NCBI RefSeq assembly: GCF_049860805.1
Contig: NZ_CP187555.1
Location: 62,001-126,000 of the forward strand
Source: Parabacteroides sp900760525
GTDB taxonomy: Bacteria > Bacteroidota > Bacteroidia > Bacteroidales > Tannerellaceae
DNA: 64,000 nucleotides
Reading direction: 5' to 3'
The notes beneath the pieces were generated by a model, which was not told the DNA's origin, did no database searches, and saw nothing but the letters and a program-made list of their open reading frames with translations. Both the position numbers and the translations under genes were made by a program. Shown in pieces: positions 40,207-48,976 of this stretch (its first letter is position 1; each line of letters opens with the position of its first letter).

Positions 40207-40339
40207 TTTATACTTTTCTCGGTATCTGTTTGTGCATCTCGACGCAAGAGCAAGGGAGGAGATCCTTCGACTGCGCTCAGGATGACAGATAGTCTGTCAA
40301 CTCAATGAATGCACAAATTCATCCCGATTGAAGTATAAA
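40207..40339. repeat. 133-bp nested palindrome upstream of the RT-primase operon
   Basis: Outer arms TTTATACTT (40207-40215) and AAGTATAAA (40331-40339); second arms TTTGTGCAT (40229-40237) and ATGCACAAA (40309-40317); inner hairpins around ATCCTTCGAC...GCTCAGGAT (about 40260-40283) and TGACAGA-TAG-TCTGTCA (40283-40299). The inner block CTTCGACTGCGCTCAGGATGA recurs in Bacteroidales genomes as I remember, so this may be a dispersed repeat. It could alternatively be a structured RNA for the RT. Confidence 0.6.
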
Positions 40340-40466
40340 CTAAACTATTATGAGGGTTATTACTTATTCGGTGTAACTTTTTACTATATCAGTGTGATGA
40401 TTCTGATCTTTTAGCCATTCGAAAATATCGAATAACTGAAATGCAACAATATTGTATGTGAGTATT

Positions 40467-40688
40467 TTAGTCATTTCTTAGTCGTTTTTGTGCGTAATGC
40501 TCTTCTATCATTTTATTGACTTCATCCATTGATATTTCTCCCTCTATATGTTTACGTGCCATTTCAATAAGGAAGCCTGAAACCGTGAGATTATCAACAG
40601 CCTGTAAACCAATAGATGTTCGCCAAAGTTTGGCACGTTCACGTTTATCTACGTTTTCATCATTTAAGTATTCGTCAAATATATGCAT
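40467..40688 (-). CDS. VbhA-type antitoxin domain protein
   Basis: 73 residues. SIGLQAVDNLTVSGFLIEMA and HIEGEISMDEVNKMIEEHY match the antitoxin VbhA family, small proteins that inhibit Fic/AMP-transferase toxins. No Fic gene is in this window. The canonical S/T-x-x-x-E-G inhibitory motif is not exact here. Transcribed divergently from the XRE regulator of the restriction locus, with a TACTTTTG box (minus strand, 40742-40749). Confidence 0.7.
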   Translation of the reverse strand: MHIFDEYLNDENVDKRERAKLWRTSIGLQAVDNLTVSGFLIEMARKHIEGEISMDEVNKMIEEHYAQKRLRND

Positions 40689-40735
40689 GATCTTATTTGT
40701 TCTTTTTGAGTTTTATGCCCAAAATTGAGCTACGT

Positions 40736-40796
40736 ATGATGCAAAAGTACAAAAACGATCCCGATTATCGAATATAATTCGCTATATTTGCATCAT
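40736..40796. promoter_or_regulatory. divergent control region of the restriction locus
   Basis: Symmetric layout: ATGATGCAAA (40736-40745) and TTTGCATCAT (40787-40796) form a perfect 10-bp inverted repeat, each arm overlapping a -7 box (minus TACTTTTG 40742-40749, plus TATATTTG 40783-40790). A central palindrome TATCGAAT-ATA-ATTCGCTA (40766-40784) overlaps the rightward -7 box and is a likely operator for the adjacent XRE protein. Confidence 0.6.
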
Positions 40797-40812
40797 AAAA
40801 TTAAATTAAAGA

Positions 40813-41016
40813 ATGAAACTGAATAGAATAAAGGCTGTCCTTTTGGAAAAAGGTATTTCTCAAACATGGTTGGCGAAGAAACTTGATAAGAGTTTCAGTA
40901 TGGTAAATGCCTATGCATGTAATCGGATTCAGCCTAATTTGGAGACCTTACAAGAGATAGCAGAGATACTACAAGTGGATTTAAAGGATTTGATAACCGA
41001 CAAAAAGGATAGGTGA
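40813..41016 (+). CDS. XRE-family regulator of the type I restriction locus
   Basis: 67 residues, essentially one helix-turn-helix (KGISQTWLAKKLDKSFSMVN then QPNLETLQEIAEILQVDLKDL). One base separates its stop from the hsdR start, so it is the first gene of the restriction operon and likely an autoregulatory controller acting on the palindrome upstream. Confidence 0.85.
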   Translation: MKLNRIKAVLLEKGISQTWLAKKLDKSFSMVNAYACNRIQPNLETLQEIAEILQVDLKDLITDKKDR

Positions 41017-41017
41017 C

Positions 41018-44000
41018 ATGAAGCAATTCTCGGAGGCTACACGGGTACAGATGCCTGCAATGGTTCATCTTACTCGAATAGGATATACTTACTTCGGTAA
41101 GTTGAGCGAAGATAAGAATAGCACTGTATATGACGGTGATACGAATATTCTATTGCCAATTTTTGAGCAGCAGTTCAAAAGACTGAATCCTGAACATGAG
41201 GGTGAGTATCTTCAAGTCTTGAAAGATATTCGTAAGGAACTGAATGATGATGACCTCGGTCGTGGGTTTTATAACCGTCTGAAAGCCGTATCTCCTGTAA
41301 AGTTGATTGACTTCGACAATATCGGAAACAATACCTTTCATTTCACAGCCGAATTTACTTGTAAGAACGGACAAGATGAGTTTCGACCTGACATTACTTT
41401 GTTTGTGAATGGCTTGCCACTTTGCTTTGTAGAAGTGAAGAAGCCCAACAATCAGGGTGGAATGTTGGCGGAGAGCGCACGAATGAACAAAGAACGTTTT
41501 CCAAATAAGAAGTTCCGTCGTTTCATTAATATCACGCAGTTAATGATATTCAGCAACAATATGGAATATGATGCACTTGGTGGCATTGTACCCATACAAG
41601 GGGCTTTCTATTGTACTGGAGCACGCTCATATTCTCCCTTTAACTGTTTCCGTGAAGAAAATCTGTCTGCACAAAAGATTGCACCTTTCCATCGTGATTA
41701 TCCATATAAGGACATTGACAAGACAGCGGAAAAACAGATATTATCAGATTATAATTGTCAAGTCATTCATACAAGCCCAGAATATCAAACCAATCTCGAT
41801 TTCAATACGCCTACTAATAGGATGCTGACTTCCATGTGTTCACCGGAACGTTTACTGTATATTATTAAATACGGTATAGCATATGTTAGAATGGAACGAG
41901 AGGTAGATGGAAAGATTGAATCTACCGACCAAAAACATATCATGCGTTACCAACAATTGTTTGCATCATTGGCTATTCGCAAGAAACTGGCCGAGGGTGT
42001 AAAATCTGGTGTGGTATGGCATACACAAGGTAGTGGAAAAACGGCCCTGTCTTATTACTTGACATTTATTCTCAACGATTTCTATTCTAAACAGAACAAG
42101 GTGGCTAAATTCTATTTCATAGTTGACCGCCTCGATTTGTTAGAACAAGCTACACAAGAGTTTGAAGCTCGTGGATTGGTAGTATCGACTGCTAATTCAA
42201 GGGCTGAATTGATGGCGCAATTCCGTAGTAATCAAGCACAGCAGGGGGTAAGTGGTCAGGCTGAAATAACGGTAGTAAATATACAACGCTTTGCGGAGGA
42301 TAAAGAAAAAGTACGTATCAACGACTATGCTACCAACCTTCAACGTATCTTTATTCTTGACGAAGCACATCGTGGGTATAAACCCGGTGGCTGTTTCCTT
42401 GCCAATCTGTTTGATGCGGACACTGATGCAATAAAAATTGCACTTACAGGTACTCCGCTATTGAAGGAAGAACGTGCCAGTTGTAAAGTGTTCGGAAACT
42501 ATCTGAACACTTATTATTACGATAAATCCATTGCGGATGGTTATACGCTGAAAATCATTCGTGAAGATATTGAAACATCATATAAGGAACGTCTTTCGGA
42601 TGTGTACGACAAACTAGAGACATTAGTACAGAAGAAAGACATCCGCAAATCGGAAATCATAGAGCATCCGAGTTATGTAAACGAGTTGGCTCGTTATATC
42701 ATGACGGATTTGAAAGAATTCCGAAAAATACAAGGGGATGACACTTTAGGCGGTATGGTTATCTGCGAAACTAGCGAGCAGGCTCGACGACTTTATGATG
42801 TATTCCAAGAGGAATGGCAAAAATACCAACCGAAGCCCATCAAGATTAAACTTCCTGATGGTTCGTTTATCGTGGGTGAACCTGAGGTGGATTACAAATC
42901 AAAGTATAGACCGCTGAAAGCCGGAATCATTCTTCATGATACAGATGACAAAGAAACGAGGAAGCAAATAGTCAAGGACTTTAAGAAGAATATGACGGTG
43001 GATATTCTCATTGTCTTCAATATGCTTCTGACTGGTTTTGATGCACCTCGCTTGAAGCGTTTATACTTTGGTCGTAAATTGAAAGACCATAATTTGCTTC
43101 AAGCTATTACTCGTGTAAACCGTCCTTATCCGGGGATGCGTTACGGTTTTGTCATTGATTTTGCCGATATTAAACGTAATTTTCAAGAAACGAATGAAGC
43201 GTATTTGCAAGAGTTGAATCGGTTTAACGATGTGGATGAGACAGGTGAAGAAGCTGTTACCGATACATTTACTCAAGTCATAGAGGATAAAGAAGAGATT
43301 TTGAAGCAAATGAAACAGGTGCGTCAGACTCTTTTTGATTATTCCTATGACAATGCAGAAGAGTTTTCCTCTGAAATTTCAACGGAAGAAGATAAGGCTG
43401 TGCTGCTTGACTTGAAACAGGCGTTAGAGGCAGCTAAGAACATGGCTAATATCGTGCGTACTTTTGGCGATGAGGATATGAAAGAGCAATTTGCTAAACT
43501 TGAAATTACCAAACTGCCACAACTGTTATCCGAAGTACAAAGGCGCATTGGCATCATCAATCAAAAGGAAGCGTTTAGCGTAGGGGAAGAAACAAAAACG
43601 CTAATCAATGAAGTGATGATGGATATTGAGTTTACTTTTTCCAAAATAGGGCAAGAAGAAATGCACTTAATATCAGGGGGAATAGAACTCAAAGAAAAAT
43701 GGCAACGAACAATTACTTCATTTACGCAGAACTTTGACCAAGACGATCCAGAGTTCATATCGTTGCGTGATGCTTTTATGGAGCGGTTTAAAGAACACGG
43801 ATTTGTAATTGATTCCATTGCTAAGTTTAATGAGGAAACCCAAGCATTGGATGAAATTATAGTTCGTCTGCAAGACCTACAAAAGCGGAATAATGCATTG
43901 ATGAAAAAGTATAAGGGCGATGAAAAATTTGCCCGTGTACACAAACGCATACGAGAAGTAAATAAACAGAGGGAGGAGAAAGGACAAAAGCCGATGTTTT

Positions 44001-44248
44001 CTTTCCTTGACGAAGAGATTGCGGCCATTCTCAACATTATAAAAGAGGATGTGGATGCCAAAGTCTACGACCGTAATGACATTCTAAAAAAGGATGCTTA
44101 TTTTAATCGTACGGTGATGGCTCTTATCAATGGATGCTTGTATCATTTCCCACAGATTAAGCCGGAGATGGACGATTACAAGTTTATCCAAACACGTATT
44201 TCACAACAGTATATCAACCAATATAGCGCCACTTACGGCATTGCATAA
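41018..44248 (+). CDS. hsdR: type I restriction subunit R
   Basis: 1,076 residues. N-terminal nuclease: FRPDITLFV with Asp near 124 and CFVEVKKPN with E-x-K near 138-140. Helicase motor: Walker A HTQGSGKTALSYY near 336-348, DEAH in IFILDEAHRGYKP near 444-456, and QAITRVNRPYPG motif VI near 695. A C-terminal helical assembly domain follows. It translocates and cuts DNA lacking host methylation in complex with HsdM and HsdS. Confidence 0.95.
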   Translation: MKQFSEATRVQMPAMVHLTRIGYTYFGKLSEDKNSTVYDGDTNILLPIFEQQFKRLNPEHEGEYLQVLKDIRKELNDDDLGRGFYNRLKAVSPVKLIDFDNIGNNTFHFTAEFTCKNGQDEFRPDITLFVNGLPLCFVEVKKPNNQGGMLAESARMNKERFPNKKFRRFINITQLMIFSNNMEYDALGGIVPIQGAFYCTGARSYSPFNCFREENLSAQKIAPFHRDYPYKDIDKTAEKQILSDYNCQVIHTSPEYQTNLDFNTPTNRMLTSMCSPERLLYIIKYGIAYVRMEREVDGKIESTDQKHIMRYQQLFASLAIRKKLAEGVKSGVVWHTQGSGKTALSYYLTFILNDFYSKQNKVAKFYFIVDRLDLLEQATQEFEARGLVVSTANSRAELMAQFRSNQAQQGVSGQAEITVVNIQRFAEDKEKVRINDYATNLQRIFILDEAHRGYKPGGCFLANLFDADTDAIKIALTGTPLLKEERASCKVFGNYLNTYYYDKSIADGYTLKIIREDIETSYKERLSDVYDKLETLVQKKDIRKSEIIEHPSYVNELARYIMTDLKEFRKIQGDDTLGGMVICETSEQARRLYDVFQEEWQKYQPKPIKIKLPDGSFIVGEPEVDYKSKYRPLKAGIILHDTDDKETRKQIVKDFKKNMTVDILIVFNMLLTGFDAPRLKRLYFGRKLKDHNLLQAITRVNRPYPGMRYGFVIDFADIKRNFQETNEAYLQELNRFNDVDETGEEAVTDTFTQVIEDKEEILKQMKQVRQTLFDYSYDNAEEFSSEISTEEDKAVLLDLKQALEAAKNMANIVRTFGDEDMKEQFAKLEITKLPQLLSEVQRRIGIINQKEAFSVGEETKTLINEVMMDIEFTFSKIGQEEMHLISGGIELKEKWQRTITSFTQNFDQDDPEFISLRDAFMERFKEHGFVIDSIAKFNEETQALDEIIVRLQDLQKRNNALMKKYKGDEKFARVHKRIREVNKQREEKGQKPMFSFLDEEIAAILNIIKEDVDAKVYDRNDILKKDAYFNRTVMALINGCLYHFPQIKPEMDDYKFIQTRISQQYINQYSATYGIA

Positions 44249-44253
44249 AGATT

Positions 44254-45912
44254 ATGTCAGATATTAAAGAAAAAACATTAAAACTCATCGATGGTCTTAA
44301 AGCCACCTGCCAGTCATACGGTATGGGTAACGATGGTAACGAATATAAAATTATCACTCAGGTATTTCTCTATAAATTTCTGAATGATAAATTTGGTTAT
44401 GAACTAAAAAATGCGAAGAGTGAGATTGCCAAGAAATTGACGGGAGATGTAAAATGGGAGACAGCATACGAGAATCTTTCTGATGATGAACGTATGCTTA
44501 TTCAGAGTGCCATTTCTCCGGATGTTCCGATGCTTGAACCTTACCACCTGATAGCCAATCTTTGGAATCAACAGGGGAAGGGGGATTTTGATACCATCTT
44601 CGATTCTACTATGACCGATATAGCGGAACAAAATGCGGATATATTTTCCACACAGACCACAGCCAACACAAAAATACCTTTGTTTGAGGCGTTGACTCCA
44701 TTTGTGACCGATACAGCACAACGTGCCCCATTCGCTCGTGCATTGGTGGATAAATTGGTAAACTTCTCTTTTGAAGAGGCGTTTGCGCAAAACTACGATT
44801 TCTTCTCCAGTATCTTTGAGTATTTGATTAAGGACTACAATACCGCCGGAGGAGGAAAATATGCGGAGTATTATACACCTCATGCCATAGCAACGATTAT
44901 GGCTCGTCTGTTAGTGGGGGATAATGCCGATTTGCATAGCATGGAATGTTATGACCCATCGGCAGGAACAGGTACACTTCTGATGGCACTCAGTCATCAA
45001 ATAGGTGAAGACCGTTGTACCATCTTCTCTCAGGATATTTCCCAGCGAAGCAACAAAATGTTGAAACTTAATTTGTTGCTTAACGGACTTGTATCTTCGC
45101 TTGATAATGCCATTCAGGGTGATACTCTTGTTAGCCCCTATCATAAGAGCGATGATGGACAACAGTTGCGTCAATTTGATTTTGTGGTAAGTAATCCGCC
45201 TTTTAAAATGGATTTTTCCGATACCAGAGAGAAAATAGCTGCTATGCCTGCTCGTTTTTGGGCTGGAGTCCCCAATGTGCCAGCTAAAAAGAAAGAGTCT
45301 ATGGCAATATATACCTGTTTTATCCAGCACGTTATCAATTCGTTGAAAAAAACAGGGAAGGGAGCAATTGTTATTCCAACAGGCTTTATTACCGCAAAAA
45401 GTGGTATTGAGAACAAAATTCTTCATAAGATAGTAGATGACAAAGTGGTGTTTGGCTGTGTTTCCATGCCAAGCAACGTGTTTGCCAATACGGGTACGAA
45501 TGTCAGTGTGTTGTTCTTTGATAAATCTGCCACTGCCGAAAAGGTGATTTTAATTGATGCCAGCAAATTGGGCGAAGAATACAAGGATGCCAACGGATTA
45601 AAAAAGGTACGACTGAATGATGATGAGATAGAGAAGATTGTCGGCACATTCCAACGAAAGGAAGCTGTAGAAGATTTTTCCGTGGCTGTTACTTACGATG
45701 AGATAAAGGAAAAAGGATATTCTCTTTCTGCCGGACAATATTTCGACATCAAGATTGATTATGTAGATATAACCGAAGATGAGTTTAATTCCCGAATGGC
45801 GAACTACAAGCAAACCCTTTCCGAGCAATTTGCAGAGAGTCATCGCTTGGAAGAAGAAATAATGAAACAGTTGGATGCTTTGCATTTCAACGCAAACGTA
45901 GGTAACGAATAA
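44254..45912 (+). CDS. hsdM: type I restriction subunit M (adenine methyltransferase)
   Basis: 552 residues. SAM motif I DPSAGTGTLLMAL near 233-245; catalytic motif IV SNPPF near 312-316; N-terminal HsdM_N helical domain (DGLKATCQSYGMGNDGNEYK). It methylates adenine at the site chosen by HsdS. It starts 5 bp after hsdR. Confidence 0.95.
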   Translation: MSDIKEKTLKLIDGLKATCQSYGMGNDGNEYKIITQVFLYKFLNDKFGYELKNAKSEIAKKLTGDVKWETAYENLSDDERMLIQSAISPDVPMLEPYHLIANLWNQQGKGDFDTIFDSTMTDIAEQNADIFSTQTTANTKIPLFEALTPFVTDTAQRAPFARALVDKLVNFSFEEAFAQNYDFFSSIFEYLIKDYNTAGGGKYAEYYTPHAIATIMARLLVGDNADLHSMECYDPSAGTGTLLMALSHQIGEDRCTIFSQDISQRSNKMLKLNLLLNGLVSSLDNAIQGDTLVSPYHKSDDGQQLRQFDFVVSNPPFKMDFSDTREKIAAMPARFWAGVPNVPAKKKESMAIYTCFIQHVINSLKKTGKGAIVIPTGFITAKSGIENKILHKIVDDKVVFGCVSMPSNVFANTGTNVSVLFFDKSATAEKVILIDASKLGEEYKDANGLKKVRLNDDEIEKIVGTFQRKEAVEDFSVAVTYDEIKEKGYSLSAGQYFDIKIDYVDITEDEFNSRMANYKQTLSEQFAESHRLEEEIMKQLDALHFNANVGNE

Positions 45913-45928
45913 ACGAGGTATTTATGTT

Positions 45929-45951
45929 TTGTCCCACGAAATGTGGGACAA
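45929..45951 (+). other. perfect hairpin between hsdM and rhuM
   Basis: TTGTCCCAC-GAAAT-GTGGGACAA, 9-bp stem. No T run follows, so it is not a standard terminator; it could set mRNA stability or bind a protein. Confidence 0.65.
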
Positions 45952-46006
45952 TTAGAAAATTGCCACAATTGTTTGCCAATTATAAAAATAAGAAATTGAA
46001 CTAACA

Positions 46007-47008
46007 ATGAGTAACGAAATTCAGTTTTTACTATATAACCTCCCTGATGAAGAGGGGAAGGTACAGGTCATTATAAAAGACGAGACCATTTGGTGTACGC
46101 AAAAGGCTATGGCAGAGCTTTTCGGTATTGACAAATCGGGTATTAGTCGGCATATAGCCAATATCTTCAAGGATGAAGAACTGCAGCAAGATACGACAGT
46201 TGCAAAAATTGCAACTGTCGTAAACCGAGGTATAAGAGGCGAGGTGGAAGATTTGGTCGATTTCTATAATCTTGATATGATTATTGCAGTTGGTTACCGT
46301 GTTTCTTCCCCAAAAGCTACTAAGTTTCGTCAGTGGGCAACCAAGATTCTCAATGAGTACATAAAAAAAGGGTTTGTGCTTGACGATGAGCGCTTAAAGC
46401 AGGGAACGGCGGTATTCGGAAAAGATTATTTTCGTGAATTGCTGGAAAGAGTACGCTCTATTCGTGCCAGTGAGCGACGTATCTGGCAACAGATTACCGA
46501 TATATATGCAGAATGTAGTATAGACTATGATAGGAATTCGCCTACAACTCGCGATTTCTATGCCATGATACAGAATCGTTTTCATTATGCCATTACCGGG
46601 CAAACGGCAGCAGAGATTATCTATACAAAGGCAGACCATAACAAAGAACACATGGGGCTGACTACATGGAAGAATGCACCTGATGGACGTATCTTGAAAT
46701 CGGATGTGTCAATAGCTAAGAACTATTTACAGGAAAAGGAAATTCGCCAATTGGAACGTGCGGTCACTGGTTTCTTTGATTATATAGAAGATCTTATCGA
46801 GCGTGAGAATACATTCAACATGTCCCAATTTTCTGAAAGTGTCAATGAGTTCCTCACATTCCGCCGTTATCAAATTTTGCCGGACAAAGGGCGTATTTCA
46901 GCATCACAAGCCAAAGTGAAGGCAGAAAGCGAATATGATATTTTTAATAAAACGCAACGGATAGATTCTGACTTTGACAAAGAAGTTAGGGGTATATTGG
47001 ATAAGTAA
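46007..47008 (+). CDS. RhuM-family (virulence RhuM) protein
   Basis: 333 residues. Conserved family core IWCTQKAMAELFGIDKSGIS then HIANIFKDEEL, VDFYNLDMIIAVGYRVSSPK and FRQWATKILNEY. The C-terminal TADHNKEHMGLTTWK-like segment (TKADHNKEHMGLTTW) is the DOC/Fic-related part. RhuM genes often sit between hsdM and hsdS in Bacteroidetes; the role is unknown. Confidence 0.82.
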   Translation: MSNEIQFLLYNLPDEEGKVQVIIKDETIWCTQKAMAELFGIDKSGISRHIANIFKDEELQQDTTVAKIATVVNRGIRGEVEDLVDFYNLDMIIAVGYRVSSPKATKFRQWATKILNEYIKKGFVLDDERLKQGTAVFGKDYFRELLERVRSIRASERRIWQQITDIYAECSIDYDRNSPTTRDFYAMIQNRFHYAITGQTAAEIIYTKADHNKEHMGLTTWKNAPDGRILKSDVSIAKNYLQEKEIRQLERAVTGFFDYIEDLIERENTFNMSQFSESVNEFLTFRRYQILPDKGRISASQAKVKAESEYDIFNKTQRIDSDFDKEVRGILDK

Positions 47009-47084
47009 TTCTTCCAAAAGTTGTGGAAAATTTATTTATCCAATAACTGTATGAAGCGAAGTTGGGTAAGGAATTAAACGAAAA

Positions 47085-47690
47085 ATGATGGAATTGAAAA
47101 AATATAATGCAAATCACACTAAAGTTCTGAAAATAAATCAAATTGTGCGTACAGTTTCAGACACTCACAGATTTGATAAAGATAAACTCATTGCCATAAA
47201 TACATCTGATGTAGAAAATGGGGTAATGGGTAGCGGTACGCTAACTTCTGTAGATGAGCTAAAAGGCCAATTTAAGAAGACCATAGTAAAGGACGATATT
47301 TTGTTCAGTGAAATACGTCCTGCTAACAGAAGATTTGCTAAAGTTACAACAGAAGATACTAAAGACTATGTTGTATCTACCAAATTAATGGTATTGCGAA
47401 AATATAATGAAGATGTTGATTTAGAGTATTTTTATTATTGCTTGACAAATCAACCTTTTCTTGATATACTCCAACGAAGAGCCGAGAATCGGATAGGTTC
47501 ATTTCCTCAAATTACATTCGATTTGCTTTCGGAATACGCTTTCCCAATACCACCAATCAGCGAACAGAAAAGAATATCAAGTGTGATATCTACGTTAGAC
47601 AAAAAAATAGCTCTTAACCGTGCGATAAATCAGAATTTACCGATACTTGACCATTCATTAAGAGAGGCAAGAGTTCGTCTCGTTGCTTAA
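47085..47690 (+). CDS. hsdS: HsdS half-subunit at the expression locus (one TRD)
   Basis: 201 residues; a full HsdS is about 400-440. The first target-recognition domain is complete and followed by the start of the central helix (STLDKKIALNRAINQNL). At 47639 the reading enters the invertible site and continues in the antisense of another cassette's end (PILDHSLREARVRLVA). Thus the second TRD is missing in this orientation. Half-size S subunits can work as dimers in some systems. Downstream of hsdM and rhuM, so likely the expressed copy. Confidence 0.8.
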   Translation: MMELKKYNANHTKVLKINQIVRTVSDTHRFDKDKLIAINTSDVENGVMGSGTLTSVDELKGQFKKTIVKDDILFSEIRPANRRFAKVTTEDTKDYVVSTKLMVLRKYNEDVDLEYFYYCLTNQPFLDILQRRAENRIGSFPQITFDLLSEYAFPIPPISEQKRISSVISTLDKKIALNRAINQNLPILDHSLREARVRLVA

Positions 47691-48918
47691 TCAATGATAT
47701 AATTTCATTGGTTAAAAGTTCTTTTTGATTAAGTATAGATTTCTCTATAATAGAGAATGTATCCATAACGTTTTTTGTTGGAACAACAATTGGAAGTCTA
47801 TATAAATCTTCTTGATACAAAGCAATGACGGTTGTCGTTCCTTGCTTTAAGCCATCCATTGCTCTATACATGAAATCTGTATTAAAAAGTAGGTTCATGT
47901 AAAACGATGTAACTTTGTCAAAACTCATTCGCACTAACATATGATTAAATAGTGTGTTTTCTTCTACATAATCAATAAGGCAAGTTTTACCAACTATTTC
48001 TTTGCTATTACGTACATTTATTAAGAAATCACCTTTATGTAATGAAAATAAGAAAACCTCTTCACTTGTAGCATTTGTACGGGCTAATTTTTGTAACGAG
48101 TACTGTCCTTTACCATCTAAATCGCCCATTTTTAAATACCCAAATTCAGAACTATCAGAAAGCTGATTGTTTGATCGAATCAGCCCTTGTTGATATGAAG
48201 TTGTTATCTGACCTAAATTTAGGACTTCCCATTCTTTTGGAATCTCTCTCTTGAGCTTCTCATTCCAAACCATTTCACCCCCGCTTGATTTGTATGGTTT
48301 GCCCTCCTCATTCGGAAAGTCAAACTGCACAAACCAGTAGTCATATAGCTGTTTTGCCATTGCTTCTAAATTCTGATTTATCGCACGATTAAGTTCAATT
48401 TTTTTATCTAATGCAGAGAATGTTTCGCCAATTTGTTTTTGTTCTTGCAATGGAATTACTGGAACAGGAAAGGAATTGAGAGCTTCTATGGATAACGCAT
48501 AGCGTTGTCCGCTTCCAGAGGCATTACAAGCGAAATATTTCTTTGCATAGTCTGTTTGTAGAAGAGCGTTCAGATAACGTCCATCTAGAATGTCTTTGTT
48601 TGGAGTAATCAGAGCGCAATGGTAACCCAATATGACATCGTCAAAATCATCGGCAATATAAGTAGGAATGCCAATGTCGTCACGGGTTTCACTGTCCTTA
48701 GTTAAGGCTACTTGACCTTTCTTCAATTGGAATTTGGAAATTTCATTGGAACGGGCTGTAGCAAGCATAAAACTATCATACTGAGCTGCGGTAATAGCCC
48801 AGTTATAATAAACATCTACAAAGTTACAAAGACGAATTTCTTTTTCTCCGTCTTTCATTTTCTTGTCTACTCCACTGATTTCAACAGTAGTGATGTCTCC
48901 CAATTTATATTTTTCCAT
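47614..48918 (-). CDS. hsdS: full-length HsdS, reversed relative to hsdRM
   Basis: 434 residues from ATG at 48918 (MEKYKLGDI); ATG at 48924 adds two. TRD1 spans 1-165, the central conserved helix is KKIELNRAINQNLEAMAKQL then YDYWFVQFDFPNEEGKP (about 170-205), TRD2 runs 215-400 and the distal helix is IISLIKQRDELLPLLMNG. It lies opposite the operon and overlaps the end of the plus-strand half gene by 77 bp. A TAACTTTG box lies upstream on its strand (48938-48945), so some expression is possible. Confidence 0.88.
   Translation of the reverse strand: MEKYKLGDITTVEISGVDKKMKDGEKEIRLCNFVDVYYNWAITAAQYDSFMLATARSNEISKFQLKKGQVALTKDSETRDDIGIPTYIADDFDDVILGYHCALITPNKDILDGRYLNALLQTDYAKKYFACNASGSGQRYALSIEALNSFPVPVIPLQEQKQIGETFSALDKKIELNRAINQNLEAMAKQLYDYWFVQFDFPNEEGKPYKSSGGEMVWNEKLKREIPKEWEVLNLGQITTSYQQGLIRSNNQLSDSSEFGYLKMGDLDGKGQYSLQKLARTNATSEEVFLFSLHKGDFLINVRNSKEIVGKTCLIDYVEENTLFNHMLVRMSFDKVTSFYMNLLFNTDFMYRAMDGLKQGTTTVIALYQEDLYRLPIVVPTKNVMDTFSIIEKSILNQKELLTNEIISLIKQRDELLPLLMNGQVSVNSDLSHG
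47623..47639 (+). repeat. inversion site A
   Basis: CGATAAATCAGAATTTA, plus orientation, at the break of the expressed half hsdS. The match with site B extends to 21 bp. Confidence 0.75.
48367..48383 (-). repeat. inversion site B
   Basis: Reverse complement of site A, in the central helix of the reversed full HsdS. Inverting A-B would join the plus-strand TRD1 to this gene's TRD2 in frame. Confidence 0.75.
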
Positions 48919-48941
48919 TTGCATCCAGTTTTGGATGCAAA
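48918..48941. promoter_or_regulatory. inverted repeat at the start of the reversed hsdS
   Basis: TTTGCATCCA-GTTT-TGGATGCAAA, perfect 10-bp arms. The arms overlap the start codon and the TAACTTTG -7 box on the minus strand, so it could be an operator or translation-blocking hairpin. Confidence 0.6.
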
Positions 48942-48976
48942 GTTACGCATTTTCAGGCAGAATCCTGTATGATTAC

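Noticed and set aside
47085..47690. Frame-shifted hsdS pseudogene
   Set aside because: The break coincides exactly with the recombination core, so inversion explains it better than mutation.
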